A DNA stretch of 13,090 bases. It comes from Phycisphaerae bacterium. Lineage in GTDB: Bacteria; Planctomycetota; Phycisphaerae; Sedimentisphaerales; Anaerohalosphaeraceae. This document shows, piece after piece, positions 6,975 through 13,090 of this stretch. Position 1 is the stretch's first letter, and each line of letters opens with the position of its first letter. Made by a program: the position numbers and the translations under genes. The DNA is taken from the NCBI GenBank assembly GCA_007121565.1, contig SKKI01000251.1:1-13090 (forward strand), given 5' to 3'. The notes under the pieces were generated by a model that made no database searches, had not been told where the DNA came from, and saw only the letters and a program-made list of their open reading frames with translations.

Positions 6975-7055
6975 GCAGCTCGACAGCGGGGGGGGTACAG
7001 GCCATTGACAGGGCAACTGAAAATCATCCGTCAACCTGGGCAAAAGTGTTTCTTG

Positions 7056-7061
7056 TATAAT
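7056..7061 (+). promoter_or_regulatory. Perfect -10 hexamer, possible upstream promoter of cinA
   Basis: TATAAT at 7056-7061 in an otherwise gene-free stretch. The best -35 is poor (TCAACC at 7031-7036, 19-base spacing). It would give a cinA leader of about 155 bases. Less convincing than the promoter at 7128-7155. Confidence 0.3.
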
Positions 7062-7127
7062 CGCTCCTGTTTGTCTGGATATGGTGATGTTCTCACAGTC
7101 GCCTATCATCAATAAGCCATTTGCGAA

Positions 7128-7155
7128 TTGACGACTCACTGTAAGTCTGTATACT
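7128..7155 (+). promoter_or_regulatory. Candidate main promoter of cinA
   Basis: TTGACG (7128-7133), 16-base spacer, TATACT (7150-7155). Both hexamers match the consensus in five of six positions. Transcription would start near 7162, leaving a leader of ~60 bases before the ATG at 7223. Confidence 0.55.
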
Positions 7156-7222
7156 ATTCCAGCACAGGGTGTCAATCTTGGAATTTAATCAGCATTATCC
7201 TTGCTGAAGTCAGCGAGCTGAG

Positions 7223-8464
7223 ATGAATCGATCTGCGTTAATTAGTGTCGGTAATGAATTGTTGTGCGGCCGGACGGTGGATACCAATGCGGCCTGGCTC
7301 GGCGGGCGATTGTTTGCGATGGGCGTGCGGACGGCATCGGTTCACCTGGTTGCCGACGAGACGGCTGATATCGTCGCGGCGCTGCAGGCGGCGGCGGGGC
7401 AGGCGGATATCGTGCTTGTGACCGGCGGGCTGGGACCGACTGATGACGATCTGACCCGCAATGCGCTGGCGGAGTATCTCGGCGTTGAGTTGGAATATCA
7501 CCCTGAGCTGGCCGGGCGAATTGAGGCGTTTTTCTCCACGCGAGGCCTTTCGATGCCCGCCCGCAATCGGACACAAGCGTATGTGCCCAAAGGGGCCGAG
7601 CCGATTGATAACCCCTGCGGTACAGCTCCGGGCATCCTGTACCAGACGGAACATAAACTGATCGCCCTGATGCCCGGCGTGCCGTCGGAGATGAAGGCCA
7701 TGTGTGAGGCTTCTGTGCTGCCTCAGATCCGCCGGCGACTGGGCGGCCCGGTTATCCGCTCGGCCAACCTGCGATGTTATGGAGCCGGCGAATCGTCTAT
7801 TGCCCAGATGCTTGGCGACCGGATGCGGCGAGGCCGCAATCCTCTGATCAACTGCACCATCAGCGCAGGTATTATAACGCTTCAGATGATCGCCTCGGCG
7901 CCCAACGAGCGGCAGGCTGAATTTTTACTTGCCGAGCAGCGGGCCGAACTGGAAAAAATTCTTGGCCCGCTTGTGTTCGGCACCGGCGAACAAACGCTTC
8001 AGGATGTCCTCGGGCGACTGCTCAGTGCTCAGAACAAGACACTTGCGGTAGCGGAATCCTGTACAGGGGGACTTGTGTCCAAATTATTGACCGATGTGCC
8101 CGGGGCCAGTCAATATTTCAATTTTGGATGGGTAACCTACAGCAATAAGGCAAAAATCGAACAATTGGGGGTCTGTACGGATTTAATCGAGCAGTTCGGG
8201 GCCGTCAGCGAGCCGGTGGCAAAAGCCATGGCCCAGGGGGCGGCCCGAAAAGCCCGGGCTGATTGCGCTATAGCGATTACCGGGATTGCCGGTCCAAGCG
8301 GCCAAACGGAACAAAAAACTGTGGGACTTGTCTATATCAGTGTGTTGAACAACGAAAAATGTCAGGTCCATCGGTTTCATTTCCCCAATGCGGGACGTGA
8401 ATTAGTGCGATTGCGGGCGGCGCAAACCGCGTTAAATCTTCTTCGACTTGAATTGACCATTTGA
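7223..8464 (+). CDS. cinA: CinA family protein (ADP-ribose pyrophosphatase / nicotinamide-nucleotide amidase)
   Basis: 413 aa, full family length. Residues ~1-170 form the MoCF/MogA-like (COG1058) domain: ISVGNELLCGRTVDTNAAWL, LVTGGLGPTDDDLTR, CGTAPGI, LMPGVPSEM. A linker domain follows, then the PncC-type C-terminal domain (~255-410) with AESCTGGLVSKLLTDVPGAS, GWVTYSNKAKIEQLGV and AITGIAGPSG. Characterised CinA proteins hydrolyse ADP-ribose with the N-domain and deamidate nicotinamide mononucleotide to nicotinic acid mononucleotide with the C-domain, recycling the pyridine nucleotide that NAD-dependent DNA ligase releases. All expected motifs are present, so both activities are likely. It seems to be transcribed alone; the next gene starts 79 bases later with its own promoter overlapping this stop codon. 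The Shine-Dalgarno sequence is weak (GAGCTGAG directly before ATG). Confidence 0.95.
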   Translation: MNRSALISVGNELLCGRTVDTNAAWLGGRLFAMGVRTASVHLVADETADIVAALQAAAGQADIVLVTGGLGPTDDDLTRNALAEYLGVELEYHPELAGRIEAFFSTRGLSMPARNRTQAYVPKGAEPIDNPCGTAPGILYQTEHKLIALMPGVPSEMKAMCEASVLPQIRRRLGGPVIRSANLRCYGAGESSIAQMLGDRMRRGRNPLINCTISAGIITLQMIASAPNERQAEFLLAEQRAELEKILGPLVFGTGEQTLQDVLGRLLSAQNKTLAVAESCTGGLVSKLLTDVPGASQYFNFGWVTYSNKAKIEQLGVCTDLIEQFGAVSEPVAKAMAQGAARKARADCAIAITGIAGPSGQTEQKTVGLVYISVLNNEKCQVHRFHFPNAGRELVRLRAAQTALNLLRLELTI

Positions 8465-8489
8465 CCTGATCGGACGAGTGTGATACAAT
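8461..8489 (+). promoter_or_regulatory. Candidate promoter of the pilus ATPase cluster
   Basis: TTGACC (8461-8466), 17-base spacer, TACAAT (8484-8489), preceded by TGA (extended -10). It is one of the best promoter matches in the window. The -35 box covers the cinA stop codon (8462-8464). Transcription would start near 8496, about 48 bases before the ATG at 8544. Confidence 0.55.
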
Positions 8490-8543
8490 CAAGAAAAGAC
8501 ATTGAACGCAAAAACACTCTTATTAGGCTGCCCATAGGTACGA

Positions 8544-10274
8544 ATGCAGAAAAAACAACGACATTTAGGCGAAATTCTTTATCGCAAAGGATTTGTCGAT
8601 AAAAACAATCTGATCCGCGCCATCAAAAAGTCCAAGGCGTCCAATAAACGGCTGGGCGAGGTGCTTATTGAGATGGGGCTGGCGACAGAAGATCAGATTA
8701 CCGAAGCATTGGCCAAGCAATTCAAGCTCGAGTATGTGGACCTGGATGAGGTGGACATACCCGCCAATGCCTCGAAGCTCATTCCTGAAGAACTCATCAA
8801 AAAGCATTATGTTGTGCCGCTGGGGCAGGATAACGGGGAATTAAAAGTTGCTGTTAAAGACCCGATGGATCTGGATTTGCAGGATCTGCTTCGGTTTCGC
8901 CTTAATACCGAACTGCGTTGCTGCCTTGCCAGTCCAAGCAAGATCGATGCTTATATCAAGGGCAAGACCAGTACCGACGAAGTGCGCAACAGTATCGATG
9001 CGACGGCGGCTGAACTGGCGGAGGCCGGGCATGCGATTGAAGCGGAGGTCCGACGTGCTCAGGCCGCCGAAGACCAGGGCGATGACGCCGAAGGGCCGAT
9101 CGTCCGACTGGTCAATCTGATCATCGACGAAGCGGTAAAGCTGCGTGCCAGCGATATTCACGTCGAGCCGATGGCCGACCGTGTGCGGGTGCGCTACCGG
9201 ATTGACGGGGTCTGTGTCGAGCGCGATAACATCCCGAAAAATATGCAGGCGCCGATTATGGCGCGCGTCAAGATTATGTCGGGCATGGATATCGGCGAGC
9301 GCCGTCTGCCGCAGGATGGACGTATCAAACGCACGATCGAAAATCAGGATATTGACTTTCGTGTCTCGTGTCTGCCCGGCTATCACGGAGAAAGCACGGT
9401 ATTGCGTATTTTGCGGCCGGATTCGGTCAATATCGGCATTCAGGCCATTGGCTTTGAGTCCGAGGACTATCAGCGATTTAAAAAAATCATCAAGCGACCC
9501 AACGGCATTTTCCTGGTTACCGGGCCGACCGGTTCGGGTAAAACGACGACGCTGTATTCGGCCCTTCAGGAACTGAACCGTCCCGATCAAAAAATTATTA
9601 CGGCCGAGGATCCGGTTGAGTACAATATCACCGGTATCAACCAGTGCCAGGTTCGAACGGAAATCGGGTTCACTTTTGAATGGATTTTGCGGTCGATGTT
9701 GCGCCAGGCGCCCAATATCATTCTGGTTGGTGAAATCCGCGACGGGCTGGTGGCCGATATCGCGATTCAGGCGGCCTTGACCGGTCACCTGGTGTTCAGC
9801 ACGCTGCATACCAACGATGCCCCCAGCGCGATTACCCGGTTGATCGACATGGGAGTCAAACCGTTCCTGGTGGCCAGCTCGATTCAGGCCATCATGGCCC
9901 AGCGGCTGGTGCGTGTGATTTGTGACAATTGCAAAACCGTCGATAAGTCCCCCGATCCTCACTTTCTGCGCTTGCTGAATATCACTCCGGATGAAATACG
10001 TAAAAATCCGATCTACAAAGGGGCCGGCTGCAACCGCTGCCAGGGAACGGGGTTTCGAGGGCGAATCGCAATTTTTGAAATGCTGGAGATGAACAGTCAA
10101 CTGCGCGATTTGGCCTATGCACGCGCGCCTTCCGGTGAGCTGCGTAAGGCGGCTATCGCATCCGGCATGAAAACCCTGCTTCAGGACGGCAGGATCAAGG
10201 TGTTCCGCGGTGTCACATCGCCGTCTGAGATCGCAAAGGCCACGCAGGCCGAAGGGTTGGTGACAGACGCATGA
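8544..10274 (+). CDS. pilB: GspE/PilB-family assembly ATPase with N-terminal MshEN domain
   Basis: 576 aa, full length. It is the hexameric cytoplasmic motor that drives pilin polymerisation in type IV pilus or type II secretion systems. Residues 7-30 and 36-59 are two 24-residue LG...L motifs separated by exactly 5 residues, the MshEN pattern known to bind c-di-GMP; the first begins HLG, not RLG. The ATPase core has the Asp box (ASDIHVEP, 202-209), GERRLPQDGR (251-260), Walker A GPTGSGKTTT (327-336), Walker B ILVGEIRD (393-400) and His box HLVFSTLHTN (415-424). A zinc site is formed by CX2C at 460-463 and CX2C at 496-499. Unusual: the normally RQDPD stretch before Walker B is RQAPN (387-391), and the ETA/ETM after it is GLVAD. 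PilT and a second copy follow on the same strand. PilB and GspE cannot be separated from sequence alone. Confidence 0.9.
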   Translation: MQKKQRHLGEILYRKGFVDKNNLIRAIKKSKASNKRLGEVLIEMGLATEDQITEALAKQFKLEYVDLDEVDIPANASKLIPEELIKKHYVVPLGQDNGELKVAVKDPMDLDLQDLLRFRLNTELRCCLASPSKIDAYIKGKTSTDEVRNSIDATAAELAEAGHAIEAEVRRAQAAEDQGDDAEGPIVRLVNLIIDEAVKLRASDIHVEPMADRVRVRYRIDGVCVERDNIPKNMQAPIMARVKIMSGMDIGERRLPQDGRIKRTIENQDIDFRVSCLPGYHGESTVLRILRPDSVNIGIQAIGFESEDYQRFKKIIKRPNGIFLVTGPTGSGKTTTLYSALQELNRPDQKIITAEDPVEYNITGINQCQVRTEIGFTFEWILRSMLRQAPNIILVGEIRDGLVADIAIQAALTGHLVFSTLHTNDAPSAITRLIDMGVKPFLVASSIQAIMAQRLVRVICDNCKTVDKSPDPHFLRLLNITPDEIRKNPIYKGAGCNRCQGTGFRGRIAIFEMLEMNSQLRDLAYARAPSGELRKAAIASGMKTLLQDGRIKVFRGVTSPSEIAKATQAEGLVTDA

Positions 10275-10338
10275 TTGTGCCCGATTCGGGACTGTTTTTC
10301 GAATGAATTGATTTATTGTACTCAAACAGGAATCGATT

Positions 10339-11475
10339 ATGGCAACACTTCAAATTGATCGTTTGCTGGATGCCTGCATCAAAATGGGCGGCTCGGATCT
10401 GCATATTGTAGTGGGACGTCCGCCGGTGCTTCGCATGTCCGGCCGGATGCGTTCACTTGATACGAAGGTCCTGGAGGCCGATGACACGGTATCGCTGATG
10501 AAAAGCATTACGCCGGAGCGCAACCAGCAGGAACTGCAGGAAGTTGGCGGAACAGACTTCGGGTTTGCATTCGGCGATGCGGGGCGGTTCCGTACGTCAG
10601 TGTTTCGCCAAAAAGGACATATTTCGATGGTACTGCGTCTGATTCCCTCGGAGCTTCTGAGTTTTGAGCAGATTGGCTTGCCGAAAATATGTGCGTCCTT
10701 GTGCCGTCGGCCGCGCGGCTTGTTTTTGGTGACCGGCCCGACCGGTTCCGGTAAGACAACAACACTGGCCTCGATGATTAATTATATCAACGAAACGCTG
10801 GATCGGCACATCATTACGGTAGAAGAACCGATTGAATATTATCACTCGCACAAAAAAGCGGTCATTGTTCAGCGTGAAGTGGGGCTGGATGTGCCGACTT
10901 TTTCCGAGGCGCTGCGCCGGTCCCTGCGTCAGGACCCGGACGTGATTCTGGTGGGCGAATTACGAGACCTTGAAACCATGGAGGCGGCCATCACCGCCGC
11001 CGAAACCGGCCACCTGGTGTTCGGCACACTTCACACAACCGGTTGCCAGGGAACCGTCAACCGTATTATTGATGCCTTTCCGGTCAGCCAGCAGGAGCAG
11101 ATTCGAATTCAGCTCAGCACAAACCTGATTGCCGTCCTGAGCCAGGCGCTGTGTCCTCGAAAGGGCGGCGGTCGTGTTGCGGCGTACGAATTTATGGTAG
11201 CAACCCCGGCGATTGCCAATTTGATTCGGGAAAATAAGGTGTACCGCATCGAATCGAGCATTCAGATCGGCAAGAAGTTGGGCATGCAGTTGCTGGATGA
11301 TCACCTCTGGGAACTGTTTGATAATGATTTGATTGAACTCGATGAAATGGTCGATAAGTCGCGAAACCCGAGCGAGGTGATGGAAAAAGCTGAAAAGAAA
11401 GCCGGCGCTCCCCTAAAAATGAAAAAGAAAGTGGATGACGAGTATGGTCAAGTGCTTAAAACAGGACAAACATAA
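10339..11475 (+). CDS. pilT: PilT-family retraction ATPase
   Basis: 378 aa; typical PilT is ~345-370. PilT powers pilus retraction (twitching motility, DNA uptake) at the cytoplasmic membrane. N-terminal PAS-like region with GGSDLHIVVGRPPVLRMSG (17-35), Walker A GPTGSGKTTT (133-142), Asp box-type TVEEPIEY (160-167), RQDPDVILVGELRDLET (197-213), and His box HLVFGTLHTT (225-234). The C-terminal AIRNLIRE motif, tied to retraction in characterised PilT, reads AIANLIRE (291-298). From ~340 there is a Lys-rich tail (EKAEKKAGAPLKMKKK) that looks disordered. AGGAA at 10328-10332 gives a good ribosome site. The gap to the preceding ATPase is 64 bases, with no good promoter seen, so the two are probably co-transcribed. 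The presence of a PilT argues for a type IV pilus instead of a pure type II secretion system. Confidence 0.93.
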   Translation: MATLQIDRLLDACIKMGGSDLHIVVGRPPVLRMSGRMRSLDTKVLEADDTVSLMKSITPERNQQELQEVGGTDFGFAFGDAGRFRTSVFRQKGHISMVLRLIPSELLSFEQIGLPKICASLCRRPRGLFLVTGPTGSGKTTTLASMINYINETLDRHIITVEEPIEYYHSHKKAVIVQREVGLDVPTFSEALRRSLRQDPDVILVGELRDLETMEAAITAAETGHLVFGTLHTTGCQGTVNRIIDAFPVSQQEQIRIQLSTNLIAVLSQALCPRKGGGRVAAYEFMVATPAIANLIRENKVYRIESSIQIGKKLGMQLLDDHLWELFDNDLIELDEMVDKSRNPSEVMEKAEKKAGAPLKMKKKVDDEYGQVLKTGQT

Positions 11476-11548
11476 AGTCGAATACGGTCAATGATAGGCG
11501 GATTCTCTAAAAACATTCTGCGTTACATACTTAGTGTACAACTGATAT

Positions 11549-11571
11549 TTGATTTCAAAAATCAATTTTTT
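11549..11571 (+). terminator. AT-rich intrinsic terminator candidate after pilT
   Basis: TTGATTT (11549-11555), loop CAA, AAATCAA (11559-11565), then six T (11566-11571). The shape is right, 74 bases after the pilT stop, but the stem has only one G-C pair, so it may be weak. Confidence 0.4.
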
Positions 11572-11694
11572 GCAATTTTATTTCGGCCGCGATGTTTCAG
11601 GGTTTCCTCACTATTTTTTCTTACATCAAGGACAATATATGGTTTTTTTGCATAAAATCTTGTGTCATAAGCTAAGTGTCTAAGTAGAAAATTC

Positions 11695-11723
11695 TTGTTT
11701 TTTGTTTTGTACGTCCGTATAAT
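11695..11723 (+). promoter_or_regulatory. Candidate promoter of the second assembly ATPase
   Basis: TTGTTT (11695-11700), 17-base spacer, perfect TATAAT (11718-11723). Transcription would begin near 11730 and give a leader of about 160 bases. Confidence 0.55.
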
Positions 11724-11729
11724 GAGTAT

Positions 11730-11848
11730 AGTGGCTTATCCGTCTCTACCCCAAAAGCGGAAGTGCCACTGATCACATAGGAACTTGTAAATTGTAGCAC
11801 GGCTATCTTGGCCGTGTTCGCGGGCCCAAAGCCCTGTTGATTTTTTTT
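11730..11848 (+). promoter_or_regulatory. Structured 5' leader with three hairpins and a T-run, possible attenuator
   Basis: Hairpin 1: AGTGGC (11730-11735) with GCCACT (11765-11770), continued by TCCG (11739-11742) with CGGA (11758-11761) across a symmetric 3x3 internal loop. Hairpin 2: CACGGC (11798-11803) with GCCGTG (11811-11816). Hairpin 3: GGGC (11822-11825) with GCCC (11831-11834), followed 6 bases later by eight T (11841-11848). Hairpin 1 begins at the predicted transcript start. Hairpin 3 plus T-run resembles an imperfect intrinsic terminator ahead of the gene. No known riboswitch class is recognised; hairpins 2-3 could also be a dispersed repeat of the genome. Confidence 0.45.
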
Positions 11849-11888
11849 AGCATCGGTTTAGGAAATTCAAGACGCGGAGAGTGGACAT

Positions 11889-13090
11889 ATGGCAAAGATA
11901 CCGCCAGTCAACGAATTAAAAGGCCGTTCGTTGGGTCGCATTTTGATTAAGATGCGTTTGCTGACGCGGGAGCAGGTGCGTGAATGTCTGGTCGAGCAAA
12001 AGAAAAAAGGCGGCAAGGTTAAATTAGGTCAGTTCCTCCTTGAGAATAACCTGATCAAAAAACAGGATCTCGATGTGGCATTGGCCGGCCAGCGGGGGAT
12101 GGAGTTTGTTGATATCGAAGGTCTTGATGTTCCCGGCGACGTCCTGGAGACAGTCCCCGCTCATATTGCTCAGAATCATCGCGTGGTTCCTCTGGAGTTT
12201 GATAAATCTCGCAATCGCCTGACCGTCGTGCTGGACAATCCTGATAATTTCCGCGCGATTGACGATCTCAACACGCTGCTGGGCTTTACCGTGGAGGCCA
12301 AGATCGCCAACCGGGAGGCCGTCGACGCGGCGATTGATAAGTACTACAAAGAAGAAGAATCCAGCATGAACGAGTTGATCGGCGAAATCGAGAGCGATGT
12401 GTCGCTGACGCAGTTTGGGGGGCGCGATCAGAGTATCGATCTGGATTCCCTGCAGGAGATGGCCGACTCGACCGGCGTTAAGAAGCTGCTGAACCTGGTC
12501 CTGCTTCAGGCGATTCGCGACAAAGCCTCCGACATCCATTTTGAGCCTTTTGAAGAAGAATACAAGCTCCGCTACCGCATTGACGGCGTGATGTATGAAA
12601 TGGTGCCGCCGCCCAAGCATATTGCGATGGCCCTGAGCAGCCGTATCAAGGTCATGGCCAACTTGGACATTGCCGAGCGCCGCCTGCCGCAGGACGGACG
12701 TATCCCGCTGATGGTCAGCGGCAATCCGGTGGATTTGCGTGTGAGTATTTTGCCGACCATGTTCGGCGAGAGCGTGGTGCTGCGTGTGCTGGACCGGACA
12801 CAGGTGGACCTGAAACTGGACCTGCTGGGGCTCAGGGACCACGAGCTGTCGATGGTTCGCCAGTTGATTCATAAACCCAACGGGATTGTGGTGGTGACCG
12901 GACCGACCGGCTCGGGCAAAACCACCACCCTGTATTCCTGTCTCAAAGAGCTCAATAACCCCGAGACGAAAATCATCACCACAGAAAACCCGGTCGAATA
13001 CGACATTGACGGCCTGATTCAGGTGCAGATTCGGCCGGAAATCGACCTGACCTTTGCCAAGTGCCTGCGGTCGATTTTACGTCAGGACCC
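11889..13090 (+). CDS. pilB: Second GspE/PilB-family assembly ATPase, 3' end beyond the window
   Basis: 400 complete codons, open at the right edge. MshEN-like N-terminus: SLG...EQ (14-37) and KLGQFLLENNLIKKQDLDVALAGQ-type motif (45-68), here with a 7-residue spacer and with Gly missing at the tenth position of both motifs, so c-di-GMP binding is doubtful. ATPase core: ASDIHFEP (213-220), AERRLPQDGR (262-271), Walker A GPTGSGKTTT (338-347), TTENPVEY (364-371, where TTEDPVEY is common). The window ends inside the RQDP motif before Walker B; unlike the first copy, this one keeps the usual RQD. The start has GGAGAG at 11876-11881. It has its own promoter and leader, so it may be regulated apart from the upstream ATPase. 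The Walker B and zinc regions, if present, lie outside the window. Confidence 0.88.
   Translation, partial: MAKIPPVNELKGRSLGRILIKMRLLTREQVRECLVEQKKKGGKVKLGQFLLENNLIKKQDLDVALAGQRGMEFVDIEGLDVPGDVLETVPAHIAQNHRVVPLEFDKSRNRLTVVLDNPDNFRAIDDLNTLLGFTVEAKIANREAVDAAIDKYYKEEESSMNELIGEIESDVSLTQFGGRDQSIDLDSLQEMADSTGVKKLLNLVLLQAIRDKASDIHFEPFEEEYKLRYRIDGVMYEMVPPPKHIAMALSSRIKVMANLDIAERRLPQDGRIPLMVSGNPVDLRVSILPTMFGESVVLRVLDRTQVDLKLDLLGLRDHELSMVRQLIHKPNGIVVVTGPTGSGKTTTLYSCLKELNNPETKIITTENPVEYDIDGLIQVQIRPEIDLTFAKCLRSILRQD

Larger units (their letters stand above)
11476..11888 (+). other. Intergenic region between pilT and the second assembly ATPase
   Basis: 413 bases, strongly AT-rich up to ~11730. It holds the terminator candidate at 11549-11571, a promoter at 11695-11723 and a structured leader at 11730-11848. 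No supportable small gene was found. Bases ~11572-11690 contain several T-runs and nothing I can assign. Confidence 0.6.

Noticed and set aside
7005..7010. Perfect -35 hexamer TTGACA
   Set aside because: No acceptable -10 at 16-18 bases downstream.
10280..10299. CCCG-ATT-CGGG hairpin followed by TTTTT between the first ATPase and pilT
   Set aside because: Only four stable pairs with a three-base loop and a gap before the T-run; too weak to call a terminator.
8841..10325. Long open frame (494 codons) on the minus strand opposite the first assembly ATPase
   Set aside because: It mirrors a strongly conserved gene on the plus strand and its translation shows no recognisable motif; a shadow of GC-rich coding bias.
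11730..11888. Possible c-di-GMP (GEMM) riboswitch because of CCAAAGCCC and the MshEN context
   Set aside because: The conserved GEMM core and tetraloop-receptor elements are not present; only a short chance likeness.
12024..12872. Minus-strand open frame (282 codons) at the right end
   Set aside because: Lies opposite the second GspE/PilB ATPase, whose conserved motifs fix the coding strand as plus.

Overview
The window looks like a chromosomal segment of a Planctomycetota bacterium, probably of the Phycisphaerae type. This rests on family resemblance, not on a marker gene: the N-terminal style of the integrase fragment, tandem divergent ClpP proteases, a membrane-bound GrpE-like protein next to an Hsp70, and a GspE/PilB - PilT - GspE/PilB ATPase cluster. 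The coding DNA is GC-rich, while the gene-poor gaps and the first ~395 bases are clearly AT-richer. No rRNA, tRNA, CRISPR array or insertion sequence was seen.

Layout. (1) 2-448 (+) holds the N-terminal part of a tyrosine recombinase, cut off where composition changes sharply near 395-403. (2) 400-2338 (-) is a compact leftward operon: clpP with an intact Ser-His-Asp triad, then a second clpP whose catalytic Asp is Asn, then a coiled-coil lipoprotein. (3) 2339-2830 is a divergent control region with a promoter for each side, a palindrome on the rightward -35 box and a long leader hairpin. (4) 2831-6942 (+) is a three-gene operon: a two-TM protein with a GrpE-like cytoplasmic domain, an Hsp70 that ends after the beta substrate-binding domain (no lid), and a protein with a TerB-like middle and a J-domain-like C-terminus without a canonical HPD. 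(5) 7223-8464 is cinA. (6) 8544-13090 (+) is a pilus/secretion motor cluster: a GspE/PilB ATPase, PilT, and a second GspE/PilB ATPase that runs off the window.

How the genes fit together. The ClpP pair could form a mixed barrel; no unfoldase gene is present, so ATPase partners must lie elsewhere. The GrpE-like/Hsp70/J-like trio is the best candidate for an undescribed system: the three classic Hsp70-cycle roles appear re-made in one operon, with the exchange factor tethered to the membrane. The motor cluster has an assembly ATPase, a retraction ATPase and a second assembly-type ATPase. The second assembly ATPase has its own promoter and a structured leader ending in a terminator-like hairpin, so the two assembly-type motors may be expressed under different conditions. 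Promoters, hairpins and operators are proposals from reading the sequence; none has been tested.
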